Shown: piece after piece, positions 8,431 to 17,230 of the stretch | How the letters are laid out: each line of letters opens with the position of its first letter | Position numbering within the stretch: position 1 is the first letter of the stretch | Source of the DNA: Sphingomonas pseudosanguinis | GTDB lineage: Bacteria; Pseudomonadota; Alphaproteobacteria; Sphingomonadales; Sphingomonadaceae | Reading direction: 5' to 3' | Length of the DNA stretch: 64,000 bases | NCBI RefSeq assembly: GCF_014196255.1 | Contig: NZ_JACIDH010000003.1 | Span: 148,486 to 212,485 of the forward strand | Notes under the pieces: model-generated | What the model was told of the DNA's origin: nothing | What the model saw: only the letters and a program-made list of their open reading frames with translations | The model's database searches: none | Made by a program: the position numbers and the translations under genes

Positions 8431-9264
8431 TTAGAACCGCAACGCCCGCAGCGTCCGGTAGCTGGTCGTGATGTCGGGCAGATAGGGCGCGGGCGCCTGG
8501 TCGTTCTCGACATAGAAATGCTTCACGCCCGCCAGCCCGTTGAGCTTGAAGATCGAGGCGAAGTCGGTCTGGCCCGCGCCCACCGCCGTCATGCTGCCAT
8601 CGGCACGCGCATCCTTGACATGATAGGCATAGATGCGCCCGGCCAGCCGCCGGATCAGCGCCTTCACATCCTCGCCCGCGTGCAGCGCCCAATAGAGATC
8701 GATCTCCAGCTTCACGAGCCTGGGGTCGGTCGCCTTCAGCAGCCGCTCGTACAGGCTGACGCCGCCCGGCTTCACGGTGAACTCGAAATCATGATTGTGA
8801 TAGGCGAAGCCCAGCCCTGCCTTCTTCAAGCCTTGCGCAAAGCGGTTGAAATTGGGCAGCGCCGCATTCCATCCCGCCTCGGTGCGATGCTCGTCGGTCA
8901 TATAGGGCAGGATGACGGTGTCCGCGCCCAGCGTCTTGGCCATCGCCACGCTCTGGTCGAACTTGTCGCGCAGGCTTTCATAGGGGACATGGATCGACGG
9001 TGCCTTCAGCCCCAGCCGGTCCTGCGTGCGGCGAAGCATGGCATGGTCCATCGCGTCATAGCCGCCACCGCCATATTCGATCTCGCGATAGCCGATCCTG
9101 GCCACCGCCTCGAGCGTCTTGACCGGATCGGCGGCGAACAGCTCGCGGATCGTATAGAGCTGCAAGCCGATGGGCCCAAGCTGCGCCGCCTGCGCCTCGC
9201 CCGGCAGGAACCCGGCCGCGCCCAGACCCAGCCCGGCGCCGATGAGCGAACGACGATCGATCAT
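8431..9264 (-). CDS. Tat-exported sugar phosphate isomerase/epimerase-like TIM barrel
   Basis: A 277-residue AP-endonuclease-2-type TIM barrel. It begins MIDRRSLIGAGLGLGAAGFL, a twin-arginine-like signal ending at the AQA-A junction near residue 26. The barrel shows IGLQLYTIRE, IEYGGGGY, YHNHDFEF, LEIDLYWALHAG and YHVKDA, the metal-binding His/Asp/Glu pattern of this fold. In 3-keto-glycoside clusters such periplasmic proteins act on keto-sugars by elimination or isomerisation; that role here is inference. Its ATG overlaps the stop of the upstream small-subunit gene by four bases. Confidence 0.82.
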   Translation of the reverse strand: MIDRRSLIGAGLGLGAAGFLPGEAQAAQLGPIGLQLYTIRELFAADPVKTLEAVARIGYREIEYGGGGYDAMDHAMLRRTQDRLGLKAPSIHVPYESLRDKFDQSVAMAKTLGADTVILPYMTDEHRTEAGWNAALPNFNRFAQGLKKAGLGFAYHNHDFEFTVKPGGVSLYERLLKATDPRLVKLEIDLYWALHAGEDVKALIRRLAGRIYAYHVKDARADGSMTAVGAGQTDFASIFKLNGLAGVKHFYVENDQAPAPYLPDITTSYRTLRALRF

Positions 9265-9851
9265 GCCGAATATACCTTGTTGACCTGAGAATAGGGGAAG
9301 GCACCATTATATTCGCCGGGCACGGGCAGATATTCGCGCTCCTGCGTGATGCCGATTTCGGACGTGTAATAGCCGGTGATGACGAGCTGCCGGAACGGCT
9401 CGAAAAAGGCACGGCCCTCGGGGATGACGCCCTCCATCGCCTCGGTCAGCAGCGTGTCCTGCTGCTGCGCGGTCGCCTTGGCGGCGGCGAGCTTGTTGAC
9501 GCTCTGGCTGCGCGCCTCGATCGCGTTCAGCCCGTTGACGATCGGCACCCGGTCCTCGGGCAGCGACCAGTCGGCCAGCATCTTCTCGATGAACGCCGGC
9601 ACCTCGGCGGCGATCGCGCCGGGGGTGTCGGTGGTCGGCAGCACCCGCTCGGCCAGCGCGGTCATCGTCGCGCGTTGGGTGGGGGTGAAGACCGCGACGC
9701 TGGGCGGCCCTTCGGAAAGGACGGGGATGGCACCGCGCGTCTGTTCCACGGCGCCCGCCGCACGGGCGATGGGCGCGAACAGCGCGGAGCCGAACATGGC
9801 GGTGATCCCCGCCAGCGCGTGGCGGCGGTCGATATGGGGGTGGGCGATCAT
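9261..9851 (-). CDS. Gluconate 2-dehydrogenase subunit 3 family protein (small subunit)
   Basis: A 196-residue partner of a GMC dehydrogenase. It starts MIAHPHIDRRHALAG with a Tat signal through FAPIARAAGA, followed by the family core TMTALAERVLPTTDTPGAIA and KMLADWSL. In characterised flavin dehydrogenases this subunit escorts the catalytic subunit to the periplasm and stabilises it. The start at 9851 is chosen because it overlaps the TGA of the DUF1080 gene (ATGA) and gives a proper Tat signal. The order small subunit, TIM barrel, large subunit is compact with overlaps, so these should be one transcript. Confidence 0.85.
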   Translation of the reverse strand: MIAHPHIDRRHALAGITAMFGSALFAPIARAAGAVEQTRGAIPVLSEGPPSVAVFTPTQRATMTALAERVLPTTDTPGAIAAEVPAFIEKMLADWSLPEDRVPIVNGLNAIEARSQSVNKLAAAKATAQQQDTLLTEAMEGVIPEGRAFFEPFRQLVITGYYTSEIGITQEREYLPVPGEYNGAFPYSQVNKVYSA

Positions 9852-10663
9852 CGGGCATCCTCCGGCAGGTCCTGCGCGATCGCCTCGGGCGGCAGCGGGC
9901 GGACCCATATATTACGGAACGAAACGGGCGAATCATGATCCTGAAGCTGGATCGGCGCGGCATCGCCATGCGCCTGATACTGGCCGATCTGCCGCCAGAC
10001 GGTGGTGCCCAGCATCGCCTGATGATTCTGGACCAGCACCCCGTTCAGGAACGCGGTGACATAGGCGGGGCGCAGTAGCTTGCCGTCCGCCGCGAAGCGC
10101 GGCCGCTCGAAGACGATGTCATAGCTCTGCCATTCGCCCGGCTTGCGCGACGGGTTCACCAGCGGCGGCTTCCAGGCATAGACCGCACCGACCGTGCCAT
10201 CGGCATAGGTCGGGTTGTCATAGCCGTCGAGGATCTGAACTTCGTAGCGCTGCATGAACCAGATGCCGCTATTGCCGCGATCCTGCGACGCTTTCTGCGG
10301 CGGGGTCGGCGAGCGGAATTCGAGGTGCATCTGTACATCGCCGAAGCTCTGCTTGCTGACCAGCACGCTCTCCGCCTTGCCGTCGCGTGGCGGCACGGTC
10401 ATCGCGCCGTCTTTCAGCACCCACGGCTTGCCGCTGGGCGTCCACGCATCCATCGAGCGCCCGTCGAACAACACCACCGCATCGGACGGCGCGCCGCCGG
10501 GTTGCGCGGCGGGCGTCACGACCTTGGGCGCGGGTCGGTCGGGGTCATGGACATGCCATTTGCCACCGGGCAGGATCGGCGTGTCGCGGAACCCCAGCCC
10601 CGGCTTGTCTTGCGCCACCGCGACGCTCGCCACGGCCAGTGCGATCAACGGCAATATCCGCAT
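9848..10663 (-). CDS. DUF1080 (3-keto-disaccharide hydrolase-like) secreted protein
   Basis: A 271-residue protein with a signal peptide MRILPLIALAVASVAVAQ and a concanavalin-like DUF1080 domain marked by VVLFDGRSMDAW, LEFRSP, NSGIWFMQRYEVQILDGYDN and the C-terminal DHDSPVSFRNIWVRPL. Members have been linked to hydrolysis of 3-keto-glycosides after C3 oxidation. I start at 10663 because GAGGAGG lies about eight bases upstream; a longer frame exists but has no such signal. It lies 11 bp after the TIM-barrel gene and overlaps the next gene by four bases, supporting a common pathway. Confidence 0.87.
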   Translation of the reverse strand: MRILPLIALAVASVAVAQDKPGLGFRDTPILPGGKWHVHDPDRPAPKVVTPAAQPGGAPSDAVVLFDGRSMDAWTPSGKPWVLKDGAMTVPPRDGKAESVLVSKQSFGDVQMHLEFRSPTPPQKASQDRGNSGIWFMQRYEVQILDGYDNPTYADGTVGAVYAWKPPLVNPSRKPGEWQSYDIVFERPRFAADGKLLRPAYVTAFLNGVLVQNHQAMLGTTVWRQIGQYQAHGDAAPIQLQDHDSPVSFRNIWVRPLPPEAIAQDLPEDAR

Positions 10664-10674
10664 CGCTCCCCTCC

Positions 10675-11595
10675 TCATATTCTCGGATCGATCGCGCGAT
10701 AGGCGGCGATCAGCTTGTCTTCGCCCGCCCGGCCCTTGACCGAATTGCCATGCTCCATGCCGATCACCCCGGCATAGCCCTGCGCCTTCAGGAAGCGGCA
10801 GACATTGGCGTAGTTGATCTCGCCGCTGCCCGGCTCGTTGCGGCCGGGATTGTCGCCGAACTGGATATAGCCGATCTCGTCCCAGCACAGCTTCATCGTC
10901 GGGATCAGATTCCCCGACTGAATCTGCTCGTGATAGAGGTCGGCCAGCACCTTCACGCCCGGGCTGTTCGCGCCGCGCGCGACCGCATAGCCCTCCGCGA
11001 TCGACTGCATGAAGACGCCCGGATGGTTGGTCCGCGTATTGAGCGGCTCCATCACCAGCGCCATCCCATGCAGCGCGACGATGTCGCCCGCGCGGCGCAT
11101 TACGTCGATGACCCGCCCCATCTGGATCGCGGGGTGCAGACGCTTGTCCATGAAGCCGGTGACGACCGTCATCCGCGTCGCGCCGACCCGTTTTGCGACA
11201 TCGACCGCGCTGGTCACATCGGCAAGAAACGCCTGTCGCTCGGCATCGTCGTCACCACCCAGCAAGGGCCGCGATTCCGACCATTTGGGCATCGACGCGA
11301 CGAACACGCCCATCGTCATCTTGCGGTCGCGCAGCGCCTTGGCGATCGCCTCCTGCTCCGCGATGGGGCGGAGGCGGTACTCATTGTCCTCCCAGGCCCA
11401 GAAGCCCTGATCGGCGGCATAGGCGATCTGCTCGACCGAGCTGTCGCCCCGGCTGGCGAAGCTGCCCAGATGCGGCGCGAAGCCCAGGGTGAAGCGCGCG
11501 GCATTCGAAGATCGACCGGCCTTCTGTCCCGCCAGCGTGGTGGCGGGGACGGCGGCGGCCAAGCCACCGATGACGGTACGACGCGACCAGTTCAT
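10675..11595 (-). CDS. Tat-exported TIM-barrel hydroxypyruvate isomerase-like protein
   Basis: A 306-residue TIM barrel beginning MNWSRRTVIGGLAAAVP, a twin-arginine signal. Family marks are MGVFVASMP, TVVTGFMD, ALVMEPLNTRTNHPG and the ADLYHEQIQSGNL / IQFGDNPGRNEPG segments that resemble hydroxypyruvate isomerase. The start at 11595 overlaps the stop of the MFS gene (ATGA), which decides it over a much longer frame reaching 12171. Within this cluster the protein likely acts on an oxidised sugar in the periplasm; the precise reaction is not shown by the sequence. Confidence 0.83.
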   Translation of the reverse strand: MNWSRRTVIGGLAAAVPATTLAGQKAGRSSNAARFTLGFAPHLGSFASRGDSSVEQIAYAADQGFWAWEDNEYRLRPIAEQEAIAKALRDRKMTMGVFVASMPKWSESRPLLGGDDDAERQAFLADVTSAVDVAKRVGATRMTVVTGFMDKRLHPAIQMGRVIDVMRRAGDIVALHGMALVMEPLNTRTNHPGVFMQSIAEGYAVARGANSPGVKVLADLYHEQIQSGNLIPTMKLCWDEIGYIQFGDNPGRNEPGSGEINYANVCRFLKAQGYAGVIGMEHGNSVKGRAGEDKLIAAYRAIDPRI

Positions 11596-12896
11596 GCGAC
11601 GCTCTCCGCGACAGGGCGGCGGGGACGGCGGCGCTCGGCCAGCCAGATTCCGCCGAAGACGAACAACAGGATCACCGGCACGATCGCCAGCCGCGCGAAG
11701 GATTGCGATGCCGCCGCATCCTCGACCTGGCGCAGCGCCTCGCCGGTCAGCCGGGTGAACGCCTCCGGTCCACCGGCCAGCTCGACCTTGGCGGCGTCGA
11801 ACATCGCGCCGAGGCGCGGCAGCACGAAGAAGCTTGCCAGCGCACCCGCCGATCCGACCAGCCCGAGCGCCCAGGCACCGCCGCGCGGATAACGCTCGGC
11901 GACCGAGGCGAGCATGGTCGGCCACATCGCGCAGACGCCCAGCCCCCACACGGTCGAGGCCAGGATCGCCGCCACCGGCGACTGCGCGCGCGACAGCAGG
12001 AACAGACCGATCCCCGCCAGCAGGCTCGACACCCAGAGCAGCCCCGGATTGGACAACCGCCCCGCGATCCGCCCGGCGAAATGGCGGAACACGAACATCA
12101 GCGCGCTGACATAGACCAGCAGCAGGATGCCGCGCATACCCACCCGGCTGCTGAGCGCCACGTCGAGCCACTGGCCCGGCGCGAGTTCGGAGGCGGCGGT
12201 CAGGAACATCGCGGCGAACCAGACGAAGAAGCTCGGCCGCTTGAAGACTTCGGCGATCATGCCGCCGAAACCGACGTCACGGACTTCGCGGGGGACCGGC
12301 GGAAAACGGGTGGTCGCCGCCATCACCAGCACGCCGAGCGCCGGGATCAGCACCAGCGCCATGATCGCCTGCCACGACAGCGCCTCCGCCAGGAACACTC
12401 CCGCCAGACCGCCGACGATCAGCCCGCCGGGATACCAGGCATGAAGCACGTTCAGGCGATGCGTCGTGTCTTCGGGATAAAGCCGTGCGGTCAACGGGTT
12501 GATCGACGCTTCCGCCAGACCCCAGCCGATACCGCTGAGCAGCATCCCGCCCCAGACGACATGATAGACGCCCATGCCGCTGGCGACCGAGCCCGCCCCG
12601 ATGATCGCCGTCGTGCCGACGAGGAAACACAGGCCGCAGCCGATCAGCATCTGGCGCGCACCGATCCGGTCGAGCAGCGCGCTCGCCACGAACAGGGTCG
12701 CGGCAAAGCCCAGAAAGGCCGACCCCAGCGCCGATCCGATCAACTCCCCCGCCTCGACCGGCGCGATCGGGTCGATCCACTGCGCCTTCAGGCTGCTCGC
12801 CACCGCCGCACGCAGCGCCGCGCTGGCGGCGGCCGTGAACAGGGCCAGCACGCTCAGCCAGAATAGCCGCGACCGATTCTCCGGTATCGCTTCCAT
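11592..12896 (-). CDS. MFS transporter, sugar type
   Basis: A 434-residue polytopic membrane protein with about twelve hydrophobic segments and an MFS loop FVASALLDRIGARQ between helices 2 and 3. It resembles the FGHS/fucose-permease-like group seen beside keto-sugar genes (LNVLHAWYPGGLIVGGLAG). It is the first gene of the operon that runs down to the LacI regulator, with a GGGAGAGGGG site before the ATG, and probably imports the sugar or its keto form. Substrate is inferred only from neighbours. Confidence 0.85.
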   Translation of the reverse strand: MEAIPENRSRLFWLSVLALFTAAASAALRAAVASSLKAQWIDPIAPVEAGELIGSALGSAFLGFAATLFVASALLDRIGARQMLIGCGLCFLVGTTAIIGAGSVASGMGVYHVVWGGMLLSGIGWGLAEASINPLTARLYPEDTTHRLNVLHAWYPGGLIVGGLAGVFLAEALSWQAIMALVLIPALGVLVMAATTRFPPVPREVRDVGFGGMIAEVFKRPSFFVWFAAMFLTAASELAPGQWLDVALSSRVGMRGILLLVYVSALMFVFRHFAGRIAGRLSNPGLLWVSSLLAGIGLFLLSRAQSPVAAILASTVWGLGVCAMWPTMLASVAERYPRGGAWALGLVGSAGALASFFVLPRLGAMFDAAKVELAGGPEAFTRLTGEALRQVEDAAASQSFARLAIVPVILLFVFGGIWLAERRRPRRPVAESVA

Positions 12897-12926
12897 GCCC
12901 CTCTCCCGCTTATCTTTTTTGTCAGA

Positions 12927-12953
12927 CTTGACCGTCCGGAGCGAATGGTCAAG
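12927..12953. promoter_or_regulatory. Inverted repeat upstream of the MFS-led operon
   Basis: CTTGACC and GGTCAAG form a perfect 7-bp inverted repeat with a 13-bp spacer, 30-57 bp before the MFS start codon. It may be an operator, but it does not match the palindrome at 14561, so the binding protein is unknown. Confidence 0.35.
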
Positions 12954-12969
12954 CCATTGAATTATTATC

Positions 12970-13047
12970 CGTCATTGCAAGCGAAGCGCGGCAATCCAGG
13001 GCGTCTTGCCCGGGCACTGGATTGCTTCGCTGCGCTTGCAATGACGG
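12970..13047. repeat. Intergenic inverted repeat, family D, copy 2
   Basis: GTCATTGCAAGCGAAGCGCG, CAATCCAGGG and the return arm CTGGATTGCTTCGC ending TGCAATGACG. Same architecture as 8338-8417. It separates the MFS promoter from the 3' end of the next minus-strand gene. Confidence 0.85.
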
Positions 13048-13057
13048 AGAGCATATT

Positions 13058-14125
13058 TCAAATTCCCAGCCAGCGCCGATTGGCGGCCGGATCGCCCCCA
13101 CCGGCGAAATCGTCGAAGGCGCGCTCGGCCCGCCGGATCATATGCGCGGCGATGAAGGGCGCCCCCTCCCGCGCGCCGTCCTCGGGATGCTTCAGGCAGC
13201 ATTCCCATTCCAGCACCGCCCAGCCGGCATAGCCATATTGCGTCAGCTTGGAGAAAATGCCGCCGAAATCGACTTGTCCGTCGCCCAGCGAGCGGAACCG
13301 CCCCGGCCGGTCGACCCAGTCGCCATAGCTGCCATAGACGCCCGCGCGGCCGGTCGGATTGAACTCGGCATCCTTGACGTGGAACATGCGGATGCGGTCG
13401 TTATAAACGTCGATGAACTGCAGATAATCCATCGCCTGCAGCACGAAATGGCTGGGGTCGTAGAGGATGTTGGCGCGGGCATGGCCGCCGACCGCCTCCA
13501 GGAACCGCTCGAACGTCACGCCGTCATGCAGGTCTTCGCCGGGATGGAGTTCGTAGCAGAGGTCGACACCTTCCTCCTCGAACGCGTCCAGGATCGGCCG
13601 CCAGCGCTTGCCGAGTTCGGCGAACCCTTCCGCCACCAGCCCGGCGGGCCGCTGCGGCCAAGGGTAAACGAAGGGCCAGAGCAACGCGCCCGAGAAGGTC
13701 GCGTGCGCGTTCAAGCCCAATCGCCGGCTGGCCTTGGCGGCGTAACGCAGTTGCTGGACCGCCCATTCCTGTCGTTCGGCCGGCTTGCCCCGCACCGCCT
13801 CGGGCGCGAAGCCGTCGAACGCCGCATCATAGGCGGGATGGACCGCGACCAGTTGCCCCTGCAAATGGGTCGACAATTCGGTGATCGCGACGCCCGCCTC
13901 GGCGCAGCGCCCGGCCAGATCGTCGCAATAATCCTGGCTTTCGGCGGCCAGCTTCAGGTCGATGCAGCGCGCATCCCAAGTCGGGATCTGCACGCCCTCA
14001 TAACCCGCTTCCGCCATCCAGCCCGCCGCCGAGTCGAGCGTGTCGAACGGGGCGGCATCGCCCATGAACTGTGCCAGGAAGATACCCGGCCCGCGCATCG
14101 CCGAGGATGGGGCGGTCTCGGTCAC
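13058..14125 (-). CDS. Sugar phosphate isomerase/epimerase (TIM barrel), cytoplasmic
   Basis: A 355-residue AP-endonuclease-2-type TIM barrel without a signal peptide, unlike its two relatives in the cluster. Visible elements are GYEGVQIPTWD, ITELSTHLQGQLVAVHP, VDLCYELHPGEDLHDG, NILYDPSHFVLQ and MFHVKDAEF, which supply the metal-binding Glu, Asp and His residues of the family. It is translationally coupled to the upstream cytochrome c gene by a four-base overlap. It probably handles a keto-sugar inside the cell, together with the Gfo/Idh dehydrogenase transcribed in the opposite direction. Confidence 0.85.
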   Translation of the reverse strand: MTETAPSSAMRGPGIFLAQFMGDAAPFDTLDSAAGWMAEAGYEGVQIPTWDARCIDLKLAAESQDYCDDLAGRCAEAGVAITELSTHLQGQLVAVHPAYDAAFDGFAPEAVRGKPAERQEWAVQQLRYAAKASRRLGLNAHATFSGALLWPFVYPWPQRPAGLVAEGFAELGKRWRPILDAFEEEGVDLCYELHPGEDLHDGVTFERFLEAVGGHARANILYDPSHFVLQAMDYLQFIDVYNDRIRMFHVKDAEFNPTGRAGVYGSYGDWVDRPGRFRSLGDGQVDFGGIFSKLTQYGYAGWAVLEWECCLKHPEDGAREGAPFIAAHMIRRAERAFDDFAGGGDPAANRRWLGI

Positions 14126-14511
14126 TTCGCGGTCTCGGCCTTGAGGTACGCGATCAGCGCGGCGCGCTTGGCGGGGTCGGCGACGCCGATCGGCATGCGC
14201 GTGCCCGGCACCTTCTTCATCGGCGCGGCGATGAATTCATTCAGCGTCTTGTCATCCCATTTCAGCCCCGACGCCTTCATCGCGGGTGAATAGTTGAAGC
14301 CGGCGATACTGCCCGCCTGCCGCCCGAAGACGCCGTTCAGATTGGGGCCGACCCCGTTGCGCCCGCCCTTGTTGAGCGTGTGGCACGCGCGGCACGCGGC
14401 GAACGCCTGCGCCCCGGCGGCGGGCGCGGTCTGCGCGGTCGAAGGTGCCTGCACCGCCAGCATCATCGCGATCGTGCCCGGCAGGGCGGCCAACCAGACG
14501 AGTTGCCTCAT
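14122..14511 (-). CDS. Class I monohaem cytochrome c
   Basis: A 129-residue secreted cytochrome c. After a signal peptide (to about STAQT) comes the haem motif CRACH near residue 40, GGRNGVGPNLNGVFGRQAG, and the distal Met ligand in GTRMPIGV. It resembles small mitochondrial-type cytochromes c. Three-subunit flavin dehydrogenases pass electrons from the GMC subunit to a cytochrome c, so this is a likely electron acceptor for the sugar dehydrogenase encoded at 6618-8300, though it is in a separate transcription unit. Confidence 0.9.
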   Translation of the reverse strand: MRQLVWLAALPGTIAMMLAVQAPSTAQTAPAAGAQAFAACRACHTLNKGGRNGVGPNLNGVFGRQAGSIAGFNYSPAMKASGLKWDDKTLNEFIAAPMKKVPGTRMPIGVADPAKRAALIAYLKAETAK

Positions 14512-14560
14512 CCTCTCTCTCCTGAAATTTTCTTGTCCAGACTCGCTGGTTCTACACGGA

Positions 14561-14574
14561 GTTTACCGGTAAAC
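14561..14574. promoter_or_regulatory. LacI-family operator candidate GTTTACCGGTAAAC
   Basis: A perfect 14-bp palindrome with the central CG typical of LacI-family sites, 50 bp upstream of the cytochrome c start and 60 bp upstream of the Gfo/Idh start. It sits in the shared promoter of two divergent units of the sugar cluster, whose only regulator is the LacI protein at 5528-6580. Confidence 0.65.
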
Positions 14575-14630
14575 CCGTGGCTTGCAAGTATCGAATGTCG
14601 CCTTTCGAGCGACGCGCATGACGGGAGAGG

Positions 14631-15803
14631 ATGATGGCGGGACGCAGGCTGAAACTGGCGATGGCGGGCGGCGGCGAGGGCGCGTTCATCGGCGGCGTGC
14701 ACCGGATGGCGGCGGCGCTGGATGGCGACTGGCAGTTGGTCGCGGGTGCGTTCAGCAGCGACCCAGCACGCAACCGGCGCACCGGCGAACAGCTCGGCCT
14801 CGACCCTGCGCGGGTCCATGACACGCTGGATGCGCTGCTCGCCGACGAACGCGCGCGCCCCGAGGGCGAACGGATCGACGCGGTCGCGATCGTCACGCCC
14901 AACCATCTCCACGCCCCCATGGCGATCGCCGCGCTCGATGCGGGCTTCCCCGTGTTCAGCGAAAAGCCGATGGCGATGAACCTGGCCGAGGCGCAAGCCA
15001 TCGCCGAGGCGGCGCGGGCGTCGCGCCGGCTTTACGCGCTGGCCTTCACCTATAGCGGCTATCCGATGGTCGAAGAGGCGCGCGCCCGCGTCGCGCGCGG
15101 CGATTTCGGTCGCGTCCGGCTGGTCCATGTCGAATATGTCCAGGGTTGGCTGAGCAGCCCGCTCGACCGCGAAGGCAACAAGCAGGCCGAGTGGCGCACA
15201 GATCCCGCGCGGGCGGGTCTCGGCGGCGCGCTGGGCGATATCGGCACCCATGCCTTCCAGCTGGCCGAGCATGTCTCCGGCCTCACGGTCGAGGCGCTGT
15301 CGGCGGATGTGACCACTCATGTGGCGGGACGGATGCTCGACGACGACGTCAATGTCCTGCTGCGCTTCGCCGAGGGCGCGCGCGGCACGCTGCGCGCCAC
15401 GCAGGTGGCGGCTGGCGAGGAGAATGGCCTGCGCATCCGCATCCACGGCGAGAAGGGCGGGCTGGAATGGTCGCAGATGGAGCCGAACACGCTGACCCTG
15501 CGCTGGCTCGACCGCCCCGCCGAGATCGTCCGCGCCGGCGGCCCGGGCCTCAGCCCCACCACCCTGCCCCGCCTGCGCACTCCCTCGGGCCATCCGGAGG
15601 GCTATATCGAGGCGTTCGGCAACCTCTACCGCGCGGTCGCGGGAAGCCTGCGCGACGATGCCCCGACGGGTGGCGCATTGGGTGAGCCCGACTGGTTTCC
15701 GGGGCTGGAATCCGGATTGCGGACGATGGCGTTCGTCGAGGCGGTGCTGGAAAGCGCGCGGTCGGACGAGAAGTGGACCGTGTTTCCCGCGCTAGCCGAC
15801 TGA
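14631..15803 (+). CDS. Gfo/Idh/MocA family oxidoreductase
   Basis: A 390-residue NAD(P)-dependent sugar oxidoreductase. The N-terminal Rossmann fold has [15 protein letters not shown], the family motif [12 protein letters not shown] with the catalytic-loop Lys near residue 110, and [12 protein letters not shown]. The C-terminal sheet domain has [17 protein letters not shown], carrying the active-site Asp and His. It can start at 14631 or at the ATG at 14634. It is divergent from cytochrome c and shares the LacI-type palindrome, so it belongs to the same regulon. It could reduce the 3-keto-sugar back to the sugar after uptake. Confidence 0.9.
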   Translation: MMAGRRLKLAMAGGGEGAFIGGVHRMAAALDGDWQLVAGAFSSDPARNRRTGEQLGLDPARVHDTLDALLADERARPEGERIDAVAIVTPNHLHAPMAIAALDAGFPVFSEKPMAMNLAEAQAIAEAARASRRLYALAFTYSGYPMVEEARARVARGDFGRVRLVHVEYVQGWLSSPLDREGNKQAEWRTDPARAGLGGALGDIGTHAFQLAEHVSGLTVEALSADVTTHVAGRMLDDDVNVLLRFAEGARGTLRATQVAAGEENGLRIRIHGEKGGLEWSQMEPNTLTLRWLDRPAEIVRAGGPGLSPTTLPRLRTPSGHPEGYIEAFGNLYRAVAGSLRDDAPTGGALGEPDWFPGLESGLRTMAFVEAVLESARSDEKWTVFPALAD

Positions 15804-15875
15804 GTGCGTTGAGCCGGCTTGACGCAATTCCCATCACATCGATACGTTTTGAAAACGATCGATGGGGAGTTGATC

Positions 15876-16673
15876 ATGCGGTGGTTCGGCATTGGAATGG
15901 CGCTGCTGGTCCTGGCGGGTTGCAGCAAGGCGCCCGATCAGGATCAGGCCGGCGAAACCGCGAGCAAGGCCGGCGGCCTGGCCTTTTCCTATCGCTACGA
16001 CGTGCGCCTGCCGTCGGCGCGGATTTCCGATGCACAGGAGTTGCAAGCGCAGGCATGCGAGCGGCTGGGCGCACGGTGCCGTATCACCGGCATGGCGTTC
16101 AACGTCGACAGTTCGGGTCGCGCCTCCGCCAGTCTGGATATGAGTGTCGCCTCGGCCATCGCCCGTACCTTTGGCCGGGAAGGCGTCAAGCGGGTCGAAG
16201 CGGCGGGCGGCGCGCTGACCGGTGCCGAGATCATCGGCAAGGATACCGTGCCCGACATCCAACAGGCCGATGCCAGCGCCGCCGATGCCCGGACCGATCG
16301 GAGTGAAATCGACAAAAGGCTGGCGATTCAGGGCCTGCCGGCTGCCGAACGAAGCGAATTGCTGACCCGCCGCGCCGCGCTGGAGCGGCAGGAACGCGAC
16401 AATCTCGCCGCCAAGGCCGCCACCCAGGCCAGCGTCACCTTCACGCCCATCAGCTTCTATTACGCCGCCGGGTCCGGCGTCGGACTACAGGCGCAGCTGA
16501 GCGAGGTAGCGAACATCGCCTATGCCTCGCTCAGCTGGACGATCACGACGGTCCTGACCCTGCTCGCCTATCTGGGGCCGCCCCTGTTGCTGGGGCTGCT
16601 CCTGGCGGTGGCATGGTTTCATGTCGGGCGGCGCTGGTTCGCCCGGCTGTTTCCCGCCGATCGGGACCGCTGA
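15876..16673 (+). CDS. DUF4349-like lipoprotein with C-terminal membrane segment
   Basis: A 265-residue protein starting MRWFGIGMALLVLAGCSK, with a lipobox Cys at residue 17. The middle has a fold with RLGARCRITG and a coiled-coil stretch rich in Arg, Glu and Ala (about residues 140-190). A single transmembrane helix lies near the C-terminus (LAYLGPPLLLGLLLAVAWF). This order, lipid anchor, domain, coiled coil and membrane helix, matches DUF4349 proteins of unknown function. The start at 15876 is chosen because it gives the signal peptide and follows GGGGAG. Confidence 0.72.
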   Translation: MRWFGIGMALLVLAGCSKAPDQDQAGETASKAGGLAFSYRYDVRLPSARISDAQELQAQACERLGARCRITGMAFNVDSSGRASASLDMSVASAIARTFGREGVKRVEAAGGALTGAEIIGKDTVPDIQQADASAADARTDRSEIDKRLAIQGLPAAERSELLTRRAALERQERDNLAAKAATQASVTFTPISFYYAAGSGVGLQAQLSEVANIAYASLSWTITTVLTLLAYLGPPLLLGLLLAVAWFHVGRRWFARLFPADRDR

Positions 16674-16678
16674 GCCGG

Positions 16679-17128
16679 TCAGACCCGCCCGCGCACGATC
16701 CCGGCCGCGCTGGCGAGCACCGCGACGTCCTCGGCGAAGCCCGTCTTGGTCTGGCCGTAGCGTCCCAATGCGGCCATCCGCCCGCGCCAGCCGGGATAGG
16801 AAGCGACCACCGCCGTCACGCCGCCGATCGCCGCACCCAGCCAGCGACGCTTGGGGTCGACCAGCGCCGCGCCGGCGATCGCCGAGGTCGTGAAGCGCGC
16901 GACCAGACCGATCGGCACGATCCGATCGGGCGCGGTCTTCTGCTTGTCGCCCGCCATTTCACCGATCGCGAGCGCCAGCGTGCCGACGACGACGACCGGA
17001 TTGGCCAGCCAGCGCAGCACGCCCTTGCCCGGCTTCAATTCGCCCCGCGCGGCGGCGATCGACACGGCGGCAAGCGGCGTCATCGCGCGCTGTCCGCCGA
17101 CCAGACCCATTTTGAACGATGCGAGCAT
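16679..17128 (-). CDS. DUF4126-like membrane protein
   Basis: A 149-residue hydrophobic protein. It contains GLVGGQRAMTPLAAVSIAA near the start, several membrane segments, and WLGAAIGGVTAVVASYPGW, all usual for DUF4126 proteins of unknown function. A GAGG site eight bases before the ATG at 17128 supports that start; the frame extends far upstream without coding character. It is convergent with the preceding lipoprotein gene, the stops being five bases apart. Confidence 0.75.
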   Translation of the reverse strand: MLASFKMGLVGGQRAMTPLAAVSIAAARGELKPGKGVLRWLANPVVVVGTLALAIGEMAGDKQKTAPDRIVPIGLVARFTTSAIAGAALVDPKRRWLGAAIGGVTAVVASYPGWRGRMAALGRYGQTKTGFAEDVAVLASAAGIVRGRV

Positions 17129-17230
17129 GACCATGACCTCATGTCTTGGAAACAGATCGCCCCAACGCTCGCCCCCGTCCGGCGGGTTCCCCCTTCCCTT
17201 CAACACCCCGGCTTTGGCATCATCCGCGCC

